12,188 nucleotides of DNA from UBA6624 sp964517115 [NCBI: uncultured bacterium] (GTDB taxonomy: Bacteria; UBP7; UBA6624): assembly GCA_964517115.1 (NCBI GenBank), contig CAZFBE010000027.1, positions 1 to 12,188 on the forward strand, given 5' to 3'. The notes below the pieces were generated by a model that saw only the letters and a program-made list of their open reading frames with translations, made no database searches and had not been told where the DNA came from. Of this stretch, positions 1-7,742 are shown in pieces (within the stretch, counting starts at the first letter, position 1; the number at the start of each line of letters is the position of its first letter). The position numbers and the translations under genes were made by a program.

Positions 1-16
1 ATTAATGGATTTACAT

Positions 17-20
17 AAGG
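17..20 (+). promoter_or_regulatory. Ribosome binding site that decides the ALDH start
   Basis: AAGG lies 9 bases before the ATG at 30, a normal Shine-Dalgarno distance. It directly abuts the earlier in-frame ATG at 21, which is too close to be served by it. This favours ATG 30 as the start of the aldehyde dehydrogenase. Confidence 0.6.
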
Positions 21-29
21 ATGTGCAAA

Positions 30-1478
30 ATGATTAATATGGGTTTTTTTATAAATGGAAAAGAGTTAACAGGGGACGATTCATCCAAGGTTTTGAATCC
101 TGCGGATGGCTCTATTGTTGGGTCTGTAGCTTCAGGTAACGAAAAAATTGTCGATATTGCAGTATCGGCAGCAAAGAATGCTTTTGAATGTTGGTGGGCT
201 TTTTCTGCAGCGAGAAGAGGTGAAATACTTTATTCTTGTGCTAATGCTGTAAAGTCAAATGTAGATGAACTTTCAGCATTGCTTACTTCGGAGCAAGGAA
301 AACCAATCAAGGAAGCAAAAATGGAAATTTTCAGGTTTGCACACACTTTGGAGCATTATGCTGGAATGGCCAAATCTCTAAGAGGGGGATCTGTTCCGAA
401 CTTAGATCAAAATCCTGCCAGGATGGGCTTGATATTAAAGAGGCCCTTAGGTGTTTGTGGAGCTATAACACCTTGGAATTTTCCATTGTCTTTAGCGGGT
501 AACAAATTGGGACCGGGGCTAATTGCTGGGAATACTTTTGTTTTAAAACCAGCAAGCACAACGCCACTAACGGTCCTTAAGGTTGCTTCAATCATGTTTG
601 ATGCGGGGCTTCCTGCAGGAGTTTTGAATGTTGTTTGTGGTCCAGGAGGTGTTGTTGGAGAGAGATTAGCAACTCACCCTGATGTAGCAAAAATAGGATT
701 CACAGGATCAACACCAGTTGGAAAAGATGTGATGAGCAAGGCATCTTCAACAGTCAAGAGGGTAACTCTTGAACTGGGCGGAAGTGATCCTTTCATTGTT
801 ATGTCTGATGCAGATGTTGACAAGGCAGTTTCAGCATGTTCTGTTGGAAGGTTCTTTAATTGTGGGCAGGCCTGTTTGGCTGTCAAAAGAGTTTTTATAG
901 ATGAGCCGATTTATGAAGAATTCAAAGAAAAGTTAATTGAAAAAGTTAAGAAAATTACAGTGGGTTCAGGTTTTGATACTTCAAACAGGATGGGGCCTTT
1001 GCATACAGAGGGACAAAGAGAAGAAGTTGAAGGTCAATTTAATGACGCTGTAAACAAGGGAGCAAAAATTCTTGTAGGTGGAAACAGACCTTCTGGAGAT
1101 TCTTATGACAAGGGTAACTACCTGATGCCAACAGTTCTAGAAAACTGCTCTAAAGATAGCAAGATGAATACGGAAGAAGTTTTTGGTCCAGCTTTGCCAT
1201 TATGGAAGGTTTCAGGAATGAATGAGGCCATTGAGAAATCAAATGACAGTCCTTTTGGTTTAGGTTCTTCTGTTTGGACCAAGGATTTGGATGCTGCAAT
1301 GAGGGCTGCAGAAAAAATTGAATCTGGCTATACTTGGATTAATAGCATTTCAAAGATTTACGATGAGCTTCCTTTCGGAGGAATGAAAGAAAGTGGACTT
1401 GGGTCAGAACATGGTTACGAAGCCTTGGAGCATTACATGGCAACCAAATCTGTTGTTATGGGGATAAATGAAGCTTGA
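30..1478 (+). CDS. NAD(P)-dependent aldehyde dehydrogenase, succinate-semialdehyde dehydrogenase-like
   Basis: This is a full-length ALDH-superfamily enzyme of 482 residues, which oxidises an aldehyde to the acid in the cytoplasm using NAD(P). All core motifs are visible: TPWNFP with the oxyanion Asn150, VLKPAS with cofactor-binding Lys173, the Rossmann turn FTGST at 224-228, ELGG with the general base Glu248, and GQACLAVKR with the catalytic Cys282. EVFGP and LPFGGMKESGLG follow near the C terminus. The segment LTSEQGKP resembles GabD-type semialdehyde dehydrogenases, but the C-terminal part is also like betaine or lactaldehyde dehydrogenases, so the substrate is uncertain. I chose ATG 30 over ATG 21 because AAGG at 17-20 is correctly spaced only for ATG 30. 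The 3' end overlaps the VOC gene by 11 bases, so the two are probably co-translated. The family call is secure; the substrate is not. Confidence 0.93.
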   Translation: MINMGFFINGKELTGDDSSKVLNPADGSIVGSVASGNEKIVDIAVSAAKNAFECWWAFSAARRGEILYSCANAVKSNVDELSALLTSEQGKPIKEAKMEIFRFAHTLEHYAGMAKSLRGGSVPNLDQNPARMGLILKRPLGVCGAITPWNFPLSLAGNKLGPGLIAGNTFVLKPASTTPLTVLKVASIMFDAGLPAGVLNVVCGPGGVVGERLATHPDVAKIGFTGSTPVGKDVMSKASSTVKRVTLELGGSDPFIVMSDADVDKAVSACSVGRFFNCGQACLAVKRVFIDEPIYEEFKEKLIEKVKKITVGSGFDTSNRMGPLHTEGQREEVEGQFNDAVNKGAKILVGGNRPSGDSYDKGNYLMPTVLENCSKDSKMNTEEVFGPALPLWKVSGMNEAIEKSNDSPFGLGSSVWTKDLDAAMRAAEKIESGYTWINSISKIYDELPFGGMKESGLGSEHGYEALEHYMATKSVVMGINEA

Positions 1479-1848
1479 TGGAATAAACCATGTAGCCTTA
1501 ACGGTTACAGATCCAGAAAAATCAGCTGAATGGTACAGGGATGTTCTGGGCTTTGAGGTTGTTGGTGTCAATAAACCCGGAAATCCACTAAAGATAACTT
1601 TAGGAGATCAGTGGTTGGCAATCTTTCCTGCGGGTGAGAACCCAGGAGAGCACCCAAAAAGAACCGATTTGGCATTTCAGCATTTAGCTTTCGGTTCAGA
1701 TTTTAAAAACTGGGAAAAAAGCTGTGAAGAGCTTAAGGGTAGAGGTATTGAGTATAAATTTGTTGATCATGGCAACTGCTACTCTATTTATTTTGATGAT
1801 CCTGATGGGCATAGGTTGGAGATAGTTACCTACGACATTAGCATTTGA
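1468..1848 (+). CDS. VOC (glyoxalase/fosfomycin-resistance fold) family protein
   Basis: A 126-residue protein of the vicinal-oxygen-chelate superfamily, with two beta-alpha-beta-beta-beta modules. The first module opens with INHVALTVTD and SAEWYRDVLGFEVV, and the second carries FQHLAF and ends with DPDGHRLEIVTY. The likely metal ligands are His8, His72 and Glu118, the His/His/Glu set used by FosA- and glyoxalase-like members, so a divalent metal site is expected. Candidate activities include isomerisation, thiol or epoxide addition, and dioxygenation; the sequence does not choose between them. The ATG lies 11 bases inside the end of the aldehyde dehydrogenase gene, with GGGG just upstream. 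The stop TGA shares its last base with the ATG of the glycosidase gene. This tight coupling suggests a role in the same catabolic or detoxification unit, which is an inference only. Confidence 0.88.
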   Translation: MKLDGINHVALTVTDPEKSAEWYRDVLGFEVVGVNKPGNPLKITLGDQWLAIFPAGENPGEHPKRTDLAFQHLAFGSDFKNWEKSCEELKGRGIEYKFVDHGNCYSIYFDDPDGHRLEIVTYDISI

Positions 1849-2957
1849 TGAATTTTTTTTACCTTTTTCTCTTTTTTTTAAAACAAGAATTTCAAAAACC
1901 CTCTGTCCCTTTTCATACAGAAGGTCGCTGGGTGATGGATGCAGAAAACGAAAGATTTAAGTTTTCTGGGGTCAACTGGTATGGTTTTGAGGAATTAGAT
2001 TATGTTCCTGCTGGTTTGGAAATTTTGCATGTAGATCAAATCTCAAAAAAAATTTCTTCACTTGGATTTAATTCTGTACGTCTTCCTTTTTCTATTGAAA
2101 TGACCCTTCAAGAAAACCCTGTTGATGATAGTGTTATTTTTGCCAACCCCCAAATGAAAGGGATGAAGCCTATTGAGGTTATGGATTCTGTAATTGATTC
2201 TCTATGGAGAGAAGGGCTTGTTGTGATACTTGACAACCATTCCAGCGAAGCTGTTTGGTACAGTCTTGAAAACGGGCTTTGGTACACTCAGGATTATCCT
2301 GAAGAATCCTGGATAAGAAGCTGGGAAAATTTAACTCTTAGATACAAGGGTCATCCGGGTGTTGTTGGGTTTGATTTAAGAAATGAGCTTAGGAATGGGG
2401 CGACTTGGGGTGGTGTTGAAGGGACTGATTGGAGGGCTGCTGCAATACGGGCAGGAGAGGCTATCTTGAAAATAGATTCAAGCAAGTTGATTGTTGTTGA
2501 AGGTATAAATTATGCTTCTGATTTAAGGGGGGTTATTGAAAGGCCGATTTCATTTTCAGTTCCAAATAGGCTTGTTTATTCGATTCATGACTACAGCTGG
2601 TTCCATTCAGAATTCCAAGATTACGAAGAGATGAAAAAAAATTTTGATTATTCTTGGGGTTTTGTTTTAGAAGAAGGGGAATTATGGACTGCTCCTGTTT
2701 GGATTGGAGAATTTGGAACATGCAGTAATGATTTGTCTTGTGTCCAAAATTCATCAGTTAGTGGTTATTGGTTTTTAAATTTTGTTAGATACCTAAAAGA
2801 AAATGATCTTGATTGGGCTTATTGGCCATTAAATGGAACAATGGCAAATGGAGAAACACGAGTTTATGGAGACCTTGATTGGTATGGAATTTTAGACAAA
2901 ACATGGGAAGAGGTATCTTTAAAAGAGCTGTTAGTTATTCTTCAAGAGATACAGTAA
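1848..2957 (+). CDS. Glycoside hydrolase family 5 (cellulase-like) enzyme, probably exported
   Basis: A retaining GH5-type (beta/alpha)8-barrel glycosidase of 369 residues, expected to hydrolyse beta-linked glucans or related polysaccharides. The opening GRWVMDA, FSGVNWYGFEE and NSVRLPFS strands are typical of bacterial cellulase-like GH5 proteins. VVILDNH is near 126-131. The acid/base is Glu180 in DLRNEL, HDY is at 247-249, and the nucleophile is Glu288 in WIGEFG. The aromatic WAYWPLNG near 324 probably lines the sugar site. The first 11 residues are a Phe-rich hydrophobic run without a positive charge and without a clear cleavage site, so export is likely but not proven. The ATG at 1848 overlaps the VOC stop by one base; a TTG one codon earlier is the only alternative. 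Two runs of eight T occur within the first 11 codons, so frame slippage or assembly error there would alter the N terminus. The stop is one base from the convergent mfd end. Confidence 0.9.
   Translation: MNFFYLFLFFLKQEFQKPSVPFHTEGRWVMDAENERFKFSGVNWYGFEELDYVPAGLEILHVDQISKKISSLGFNSVRLPFSIEMTLQENPVDDSVIFANPQMKGMKPIEVMDSVIDSLWREGLVVILDNHSSEAVWYSLENGLWYTQDYPEESWIRSWENLTLRYKGHPGVVGFDLRNELRNGATWGGVEGTDWRAAAIRAGEAILKIDSSKLIVVEGINYASDLRGVIERPISFSVPNRLVYSIHDYSWFHSEFQDYEEMKKNFDYSWGFVLEEGELWTAPVWIGEFGTCSNDLSCVQNSSVSGYWFLNFVRYLKENDLDWAYWPLNGTMANGETRVYGDLDWYGILDKTWEEVSLKELLVILQEIQ
1853..1879 (+). repeat. Two T8 homopolymer tracts in the GH5 signal-peptide codons
   Basis: Runs of eight T lie at 1853-1860 and 1872-1879, separated by 11 bases. 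Both fall inside the codons for the hydrophobic N terminus of the GH5 enzyme. Gain or loss of one T would move the downstream reading frame. Confidence 0.8.
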
Positions 2958-2982
2958 GTTAGGAAATAATTTTTTCTAACTT
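2956..2982 (+). terminator. Hairpin at the convergent GH5/mfd junction, possible terminator
   Basis: AAGTTAG at 2956-2962 pairs perfectly with CTAACTT at 2976-2982. On the + strand the stem can extend inward by a G-T wobble and three A-T pairs, leaving a five-base loop. Four T (2981-2984) overlap the end of the stem and further T-rich sequence follows, so it could end transcription of the GH5 operon. The stem contains the stop codons of both convergent genes. It is AT-rich and has no U-tract on the minus strand, so it is a weak candidate there. Confidence 0.4.
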
Positions 2983-5763
2983 TTCTAATTCTTCAAGCAT
3001 TTTTCTTGGTTCAGGTTCTGTTTTTATTTTAAGGATGTTTTTTTCTGAAGTCCAGTTGTGAAGTTTTTTCTTTGTAGATTTTTCATTCAGGACTATCTCC
3101 AAATGGTCATTTCTGTAAGATGCTTTTTGTATAGGCAGGGATTTTGCTATCTTGTAAACCATGGAACTCAAAAGAAGATCTTCAACCGAGTTGTTAATTT
3201 GATTTTCTTTATACCATTCTGTTTTTAAATCTCTTATGTCTTTTTCACTTGCATCTTCGAAAATGTAAGAGTACATTGACAATTTTTCCTTTTCGGGATA
3301 ATGCTTTGGAAGCATGCCAAAGAAAGGTATTGAAATTTCCGGATGTTTTTTTATTTTTGATTTTTTTAGGTAGTTGACTGAGTCAAATAGTATTTCAGAA
3401 AAGAACTCCAAGCCAAGTTGCCAAATGTGTCCTGATTGATTTGTTCCTAGAATTTCACCAGCACCTCTAAGTTCTAAATCAGCTTTTGCAATCGAGAACC
3501 CAGCTCCTAAATCACTATATTGGGAAAGTTTTCTCAGCCTTTGTCGGACCTGTATTGAGATCTCTTTTTTTTCTGGTGTGAAAAAGTAAGCAATACCTTT
3601 CTTGTCCCTTCTTCCAATTCTTCCTCTTAGTTGATGAAGCTGTGACAAGCCAAGTCTTGTGGTGTCCTCGACAATGATGGTATTGGCATTTTCAAAATCA
3701 ACACCATTCTGAATTATTGTTGTTGTTAGGAGTATTGATCTTGGTGTTTTTAGGAATTCTAAAATCCGATTTTCTAATGTTTTTGAACTTAGTCTCCCAT
3801 GCACTGTAATCACATTTGAAAATCTTTCTTTGAGCCACTTTTCTCTTTGTTTGATTGTATGGATGTGATTATGCAGGAAGAAAACTTTTCCATTTCTTTC
3901 TATTTCTTTTTCTATTGATTCAATAACATAATTTTCATTCCATCTTTTTATAACTGTCTTAATCGGCTTTCTTCCTCTTGGGGGTGTTGTTATTGTTGTT
4001 GCATCCTTCAGTCCAACCAAGGATGTAAACAATGTTCTTGGGATGGGTGTTGCTGATAATGTCAAAACATCTACGTACTTGTTCTTTATCGTCAATTTTT
4101 CTTTATGCTTAACGCCAAACCTCTGCTCTTCATCTATTATCAGGAGGCCTAATTTTTTAAAATCAATTTCATCATTAAGCAGCGCATGAGTTCCAACAAC
4201 AAAACAACATTTTCCGCTACTTATCTTTTCATGAGCTTCCTTTTTTCCTTTTGCAGAAGTAAGCCTGGATAGATTAAAACATTCAATTCCAAACTGTTCT
4301 AATCTTTTTTTGATTCTTGTGTAGTGTTGTTGTACTAAAACGGTAGTTGGAGCGAGGAGCGCAACTTGAGAATTGTTAATAAGAACCCTGAATGCAGCCC
4401 TTAAAGCAACCTCTGTTTTTCCATAGCCGACATCTCCTGCAAGAATCCTGTTCATTATTTTTTTCGATGACATATCTTGGAGGATCTCGTTCAATGCAAG
4501 CAGTTGTTCACTTGTTAATTTGTAGGGAAAACTATTTGAAAACATGTATTCAAGCTCAGAGTCTTTTTCCCACACCTTCTCTCTCTTTGTATTTTTCCTA
4601 CTGTTGTAAAGCTTGAAAAGGTCTTTTGCAAAATCCAATGTTTCTTTCTTTGTTTTGGTGACTTTCTTTTGCCATTTTTTCCCTCCGAGTTTATCCAGTT
4701 TTTTTATTTTTGGCCCAATATATCTCTGAACACGATTCAAGAGAATTACAGGGACTAAAATTTCATCATTGCCATCAAAAAAAAGTCTCATGAATTCTTT
4801 CTTTTTGCCACTTACCGATGTTATTTTTAGTCCACCAAACTTACAAACTCCATGATCTTTATGGATTAAATGCTCTCCAACTTCAAGATTGTCTAGAGAG
4901 AATATTCTTTTTTTATCTTTTTCCCCATTAGGTTTTGGAGATATCCATATGTCTAGTTTTTCCCAATATTCATGAGAATGCAAGTCGATTTCCCATTCTC
5001 TATTTTTTCCAGAACGTATTAGGTTTATCTTTTTTATTTTTAAAAAATTTTCCCAATCTTTTTCCTCTTTTTCTCCTGAAAAAACATTATCACTATATGT
5101 GACTCTAAAAATATCGTTTGGTTTCGGTATCGATGAAATTTCAATTCTTTTGATATTTTTTGGAAGGGTAATTTCTTCTTCGATTTCTCCATTTCTATAA
5201 AGCCACCACTCTCCTAATTTAGCGTAGTCGCTTTTTTTTATCTTGTCTCCGTCAACAAGGGATGGAATTATTATTTTTTTATATCTTGGATCATCTAAAG
5301 TTTCTCCAAATAAATCAAAATTGATAGGTTCTTCTTGGTTCGGTATCCATATATGCAATCGATCTCCAACAATATGCCATTCCCCCTCTGCTTCAGGCTT
5401 ATATGGTTTTTTTGCGTATCCAATTGATTTTAAATAGTCTTTCAAACTGTATTCATCATGAAGTTTTTCACCATTCTTCCACGTAACTTCATCAGAAGAT
5501 TTTGTCTTGAATTTTTTAATCTCTTCATATGTCAAAAGAGTCAAGCCTTCATTCCTTGAAGGAAGGCATTTTTGATTCAAAGGACGCTTAGCTGATTTTA
5601 AAATTTTCTGAAAAACCCTTAAGTCGCTTTTTGGAACGACTAATATAATTTTTTTTCTTTTTGATACAGCAAGGCAAGACAAGAGCGATGGGGAAGGGCA
5701 ACCAAAAGCCTGAGGCAACTTGATTTTTTTTATCTTTTTTTCTAGCGTTTTAGGGAGATTCAA
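2959..5763 (-). CDS. mfd: Transcription-repair coupling factor Mfd, short N-terminal form
   Basis: A 934-residue Mfd. This ATP-driven DNA translocase pushes stalled RNA polymerase off DNA and recruits UvrA. Residues 1-200 hold a reduced UvrB-like region. About 290-350 is the CarD-like RNA-polymerase-interaction domain (VGEHLIHKDHGVCKFGG). About 415-800 is the RecG-like motor: Walker A GDVGYGKT at 443-450, DEEQ at 544-547, SATPIPRTL at 570-578, QLRGRIGR at 711-718 and RGAGE at 766-770. The C-terminal regulatory domain fills the rest. E. coli Mfd is 1148 residues with its RNA-polymerase domain near 475, so roughly 180 residues are missing from the N-terminal half. By ungapped comparison, E. coli Arg165 and Arg181, which contact UvrA, correspond to Val132 and Asn148, while Phe185 is kept as Phe152. 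The protein is very Lys-rich. Its TTG start overlaps the TGA of the upstream lipoprotein gene, so translation is probably coupled. Start certainty is moderate; identity is high. Confidence 0.95.
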   Translation of the reverse strand: MNLPKTLEKKIKKIKLPQAFGCPSPSLLSCLAVSKRKKIILVVPKSDLRVFQKILKSAKRPLNQKCLPSRNEGLTLLTYEEIKKFKTKSSDEVTWKNGEKLHDEYSLKDYLKSIGYAKKPYKPEAEGEWHIVGDRLHIWIPNQEEPINFDLFGETLDDPRYKKIIIPSLVDGDKIKKSDYAKLGEWWLYRNGEIEEEITLPKNIKRIEISSIPKPNDIFRVTYSDNVFSGEKEEKDWENFLKIKKINLIRSGKNREWEIDLHSHEYWEKLDIWISPKPNGEKDKKRIFSLDNLEVGEHLIHKDHGVCKFGGLKITSVSGKKKEFMRLFFDGNDEILVPVILLNRVQRYIGPKIKKLDKLGGKKWQKKVTKTKKETLDFAKDLFKLYNSRKNTKREKVWEKDSELEYMFSNSFPYKLTSEQLLALNEILQDMSSKKIMNRILAGDVGYGKTEVALRAAFRVLINNSQVALLAPTTVLVQQHYTRIKKRLEQFGIECFNLSRLTSAKGKKEAHEKISSGKCCFVVGTHALLNDEIDFKKLGLLIIDEEQRFGVKHKEKLTIKNKYVDVLTLSATPIPRTLFTSLVGLKDATTITTPPRGRKPIKTVIKRWNENYVIESIEKEIERNGKVFFLHNHIHTIKQREKWLKERFSNVITVHGRLSSKTLENRILEFLKTPRSILLTTTIIQNGVDFENANTIIVEDTTRLGLSQLHQLRGRIGRRDKKGIAYFFTPEKKEISIQVRQRLRKLSQYSDLGAGFSIAKADLELRGAGEILGTNQSGHIWQLGLEFFSEILFDSVNYLKKSKIKKHPEISIPFFGMLPKHYPEKEKLSMYSYIFEDASEKDIRDLKTEWYKENQINNSVEDLLLSSMVYKIAKSLPIQKASYRNDHLEIVLNEKSTKKKLHNWTSEKNILKIKTEPEPRKMLEELEKLEKIIS

Positions 5764-7742
5764 TTTTTATCTTCTATTCCAAATACTAAAACTCTATTTG
5801 AACCTGGATTTGTTATTGCTAGAGTTTTTTGATCTGGAGACACGGCAATTCCAAATGGGCTATTAAATATGTCAGATGGAGATTCATTGTTTCCATACAT
5901 GATTCTCAGGATGTCATTTTCATCCCAAGCCTGAATTCGCGAGTTTCCAGTGTCTGAAACGAAGGTCCAGCCATTGTTGAATGTTATGCCGTGTGGAGCT
6001 AGTAACTCTCCAGGGCCAACTCCATTTAAACCAATTCTGTCAACTTCATTTCCATCACTGTCGTAACCAACAATTGAACCCATGGCTTCGTCAGGAACCC
6101 AAAAAAGATCATTTTTCCCCCATTCAATATCGGTTGGCTGAGAGAAGGGTGTCGATATTTTTTTCTTTAGTATAAATTGTTTTGTTTTCTCTTCAATTTC
6201 TCCAGTTTCAGAGTTTTCTTTTTGAACCTTTGCCTTTTTTCCATCTGAGTCAAGAAGAACTGCTGTTGATCTTTTCTTGTCTATTGCCCATATTCCAAAA
6301 GGGCTTGATGTTAGTCCTTCGATTTTGTTTACACCTTTTGACCATTCAATCAGTTCGCTTTCTTCCAATTTGTAAATAAGATCTTTTCTTACATCTGATA
6401 TGTAAAGTTTATTTTCATGGAATGTAAGGTGTTTTGGTTCTAGTAATTTGTCTTTTATCCTTGTTATGATTTTTCCATTCCAATCAAACTTGATAATTTC
6501 GCCATAGTTGTTGTAGTGTACTGAAACCCAAAAGCCATCCAAATCACTTACAACACCTGTAGGAAAGCCAATTTTTCCACCATCGTAAAGAGCCTTTTCC
6601 TCAATGAGGGTCAGTGTTTTATTTACAGATACAGGGTAAGAATCAGGAGGCAATCTTGAAAGATTTCTATCTTTCCATCTTTGCTTTAGTGTGATTATTG
6701 CGTTTGAGTTGCTGAATTGCATTGAAGCCCTTGCTGCAGCCTGTAAAGCTCCACCAGTGCTACCCATATCCAAAAAACTCTTCATCATTGATTGTCTTAG
6801 TTTTTCGTTCCCTTGGGCTTCTGCTATCTTTCCCAAGTAATACATTGCATCAGAGTTTTGAGGGTTTATCGAAAGGGAATTTCTAAATGCTATTTCTGCA
6901 TTTTTGTAATCTCCCTTGAAAAAAAGTATTTTTCCAATATTGTCTTGTATTACAGGGTCGTTTTGGGCATTTTTTATATCTGACAGCAGTTCAACAGCTG
7001 CATCTAAATTATCTTGATTTCTGTATATTGAGAGGAGGCTTCTATATGCGGGAAGAAAAGTTGGCTCAAGTTCTATCAAATTCTTTAAATGAACTAAGCC
7101 ATATCCATACCATTTGCTATCTAGGTATCTACTTGCCCATGCAAACTCCTCCATTGCTTCTTTTGTTTTTGGTATTTGATCTTCAGTCCATTCGACCTCT
7201 CCCTCTACGCCTAAGTCCTTGATTAGTTTTTCTGTTGTCAATGAGATTAAGTTGTATAAATTTTCGAGATTATCTGACTCTTCAACCAATTTTTTCTTTT
7301 GGTCGTCTTCAAACAGGTATATTGTCAGTTTTACGACATCAGCCTCAAAACTGTATTCCCCAAGATAGAACTTATCTATATCGAGTATTTCATTTAGTAT
7401 GCGAACTTCCTGCAAGGTTGGAGAATTTTTTAAAAGCCTTGCATGGGTGCCAATATTGGTTCCTAGCCAGTGTGGACTAGCAAAACCCCACTGAAGTTCT
7501 TTTGGTTGTATTCTCCACTGGACTCCAAATGTTGCTATATCTCCAATCCACAAGTCATCTTCTTCAACATCAACTGGGGAAAATCCATAAAGGCCAAAAA
7601 CTGGAATTGCATTTCTTTGCTCTTGCATTGCATCCATTGTTTTTTGCATTTTTTCAAGAGGGTTTTCTTCTTCAACAAATATGTTTGTACATGAAGAAAA
7701 CAACAAAAACACACTTAAAAAAAATATATTTTTTGTTTTCAT
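5760..7742 (-). CDS. Lipoprotein with TPR and NHL beta-propeller repeats
   Basis: A 660-residue predicted lipoprotein of unknown function. Residues 1-17 are a signal peptide ending LLFSS, with lipidation expected at Cys18. Positions 45-185 form a domain whose strand pattern (about 118-180: DIDKFYLGEY, VVKLTIYLFED, then a helix ending LIKDLGVE) recalls FlgO/TolB-N/CsgG-type domains; this is a by-eye resemblance. About 200-345 are TPR-type helices, clearest at DNIGKILFFKGDYKNAEIA. About 365-655 are NHL-type propeller blades, best at GVGPGELLAPHGI, WTFVSDTGNSRIQAWD and NSPFGIAVSPD. No catalytic residues are apparent, so a scaffold or binding role on the periplasmic or outer face is inferred. The ATG at 7742 has no obvious Shine-Dalgarno. 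The stop TGA overlaps the TTG start of mfd, so both genes probably share a transcript from the divergent region at 7743-7803. Confidence 0.85.
   Translation of the reverse strand: MKTKNIFFLSVFLLFSSCTNIFVEEENPLEKMQKTMDAMQEQRNAIPVFGLYGFSPVDVEEDDLWIGDIATFGVQWRIQPKELQWGFASPHWLGTNIGTHARLLKNSPTLQEVRILNEILDIDKFYLGEYSFEADVVKLTIYLFEDDQKKKLVEESDNLENLYNLISLTTEKLIKDLGVEGEVEWTEDQIPKTKEAMEEFAWASRYLDSKWYGYGLVHLKNLIELEPTFLPAYRSLLSIYRNQDNLDAAVELLSDIKNAQNDPVIQDNIGKILFFKGDYKNAEIAFRNSLSINPQNSDAMYYLGKIAEAQGNEKLRQSMMKSFLDMGSTGGALQAAARASMQFSNSNAIITLKQRWKDRNLSRLPPDSYPVSVNKTLTLIEEKALYDGGKIGFPTGVVSDLDGFWVSVHYNNYGEIIKFDWNGKIITRIKDKLLEPKHLTFHENKLYISDVRKDLIYKLEESELIEWSKGVNKIEGLTSSPFGIWAIDKKRSTAVLLDSDGKKAKVQKENSETGEIEEKTKQFILKKKISTPFSQPTDIEWGKNDLFWVPDEAMGSIVGYDSDGNEVDRIGLNGVGPGELLAPHGITFNNGWTFVSDTGNSRIQAWDENDILRIMYGNNESPSDIFNSPFGIAVSPDQKTLAITNPGSNRVLVFGIEDKN

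Noticed and set aside
1-37. Possible 3' end of an upstream gene: frame 1 stops at TAA 16-18 and frame 2 at TAA 35-37.
   Set aside because: Only 5 to 11 codons are visible, with no way to recognise a product or choose the frame.
4392-4616. Plus-strand open frame opposite the Mfd motor domain.
   Set aside because: It is a shadow of the mfd coding sequence, which shows clear helicase motifs in its own frame.
2959-5763. Reading the helicase as RecG or PriA because it is shorter than standard Mfd.
   Set aside because: A CarD-like polymerase-interaction domain precedes the motor, and the ELRGAGEILGTNQSG element is Mfd-like; RecG has a wedge domain instead.
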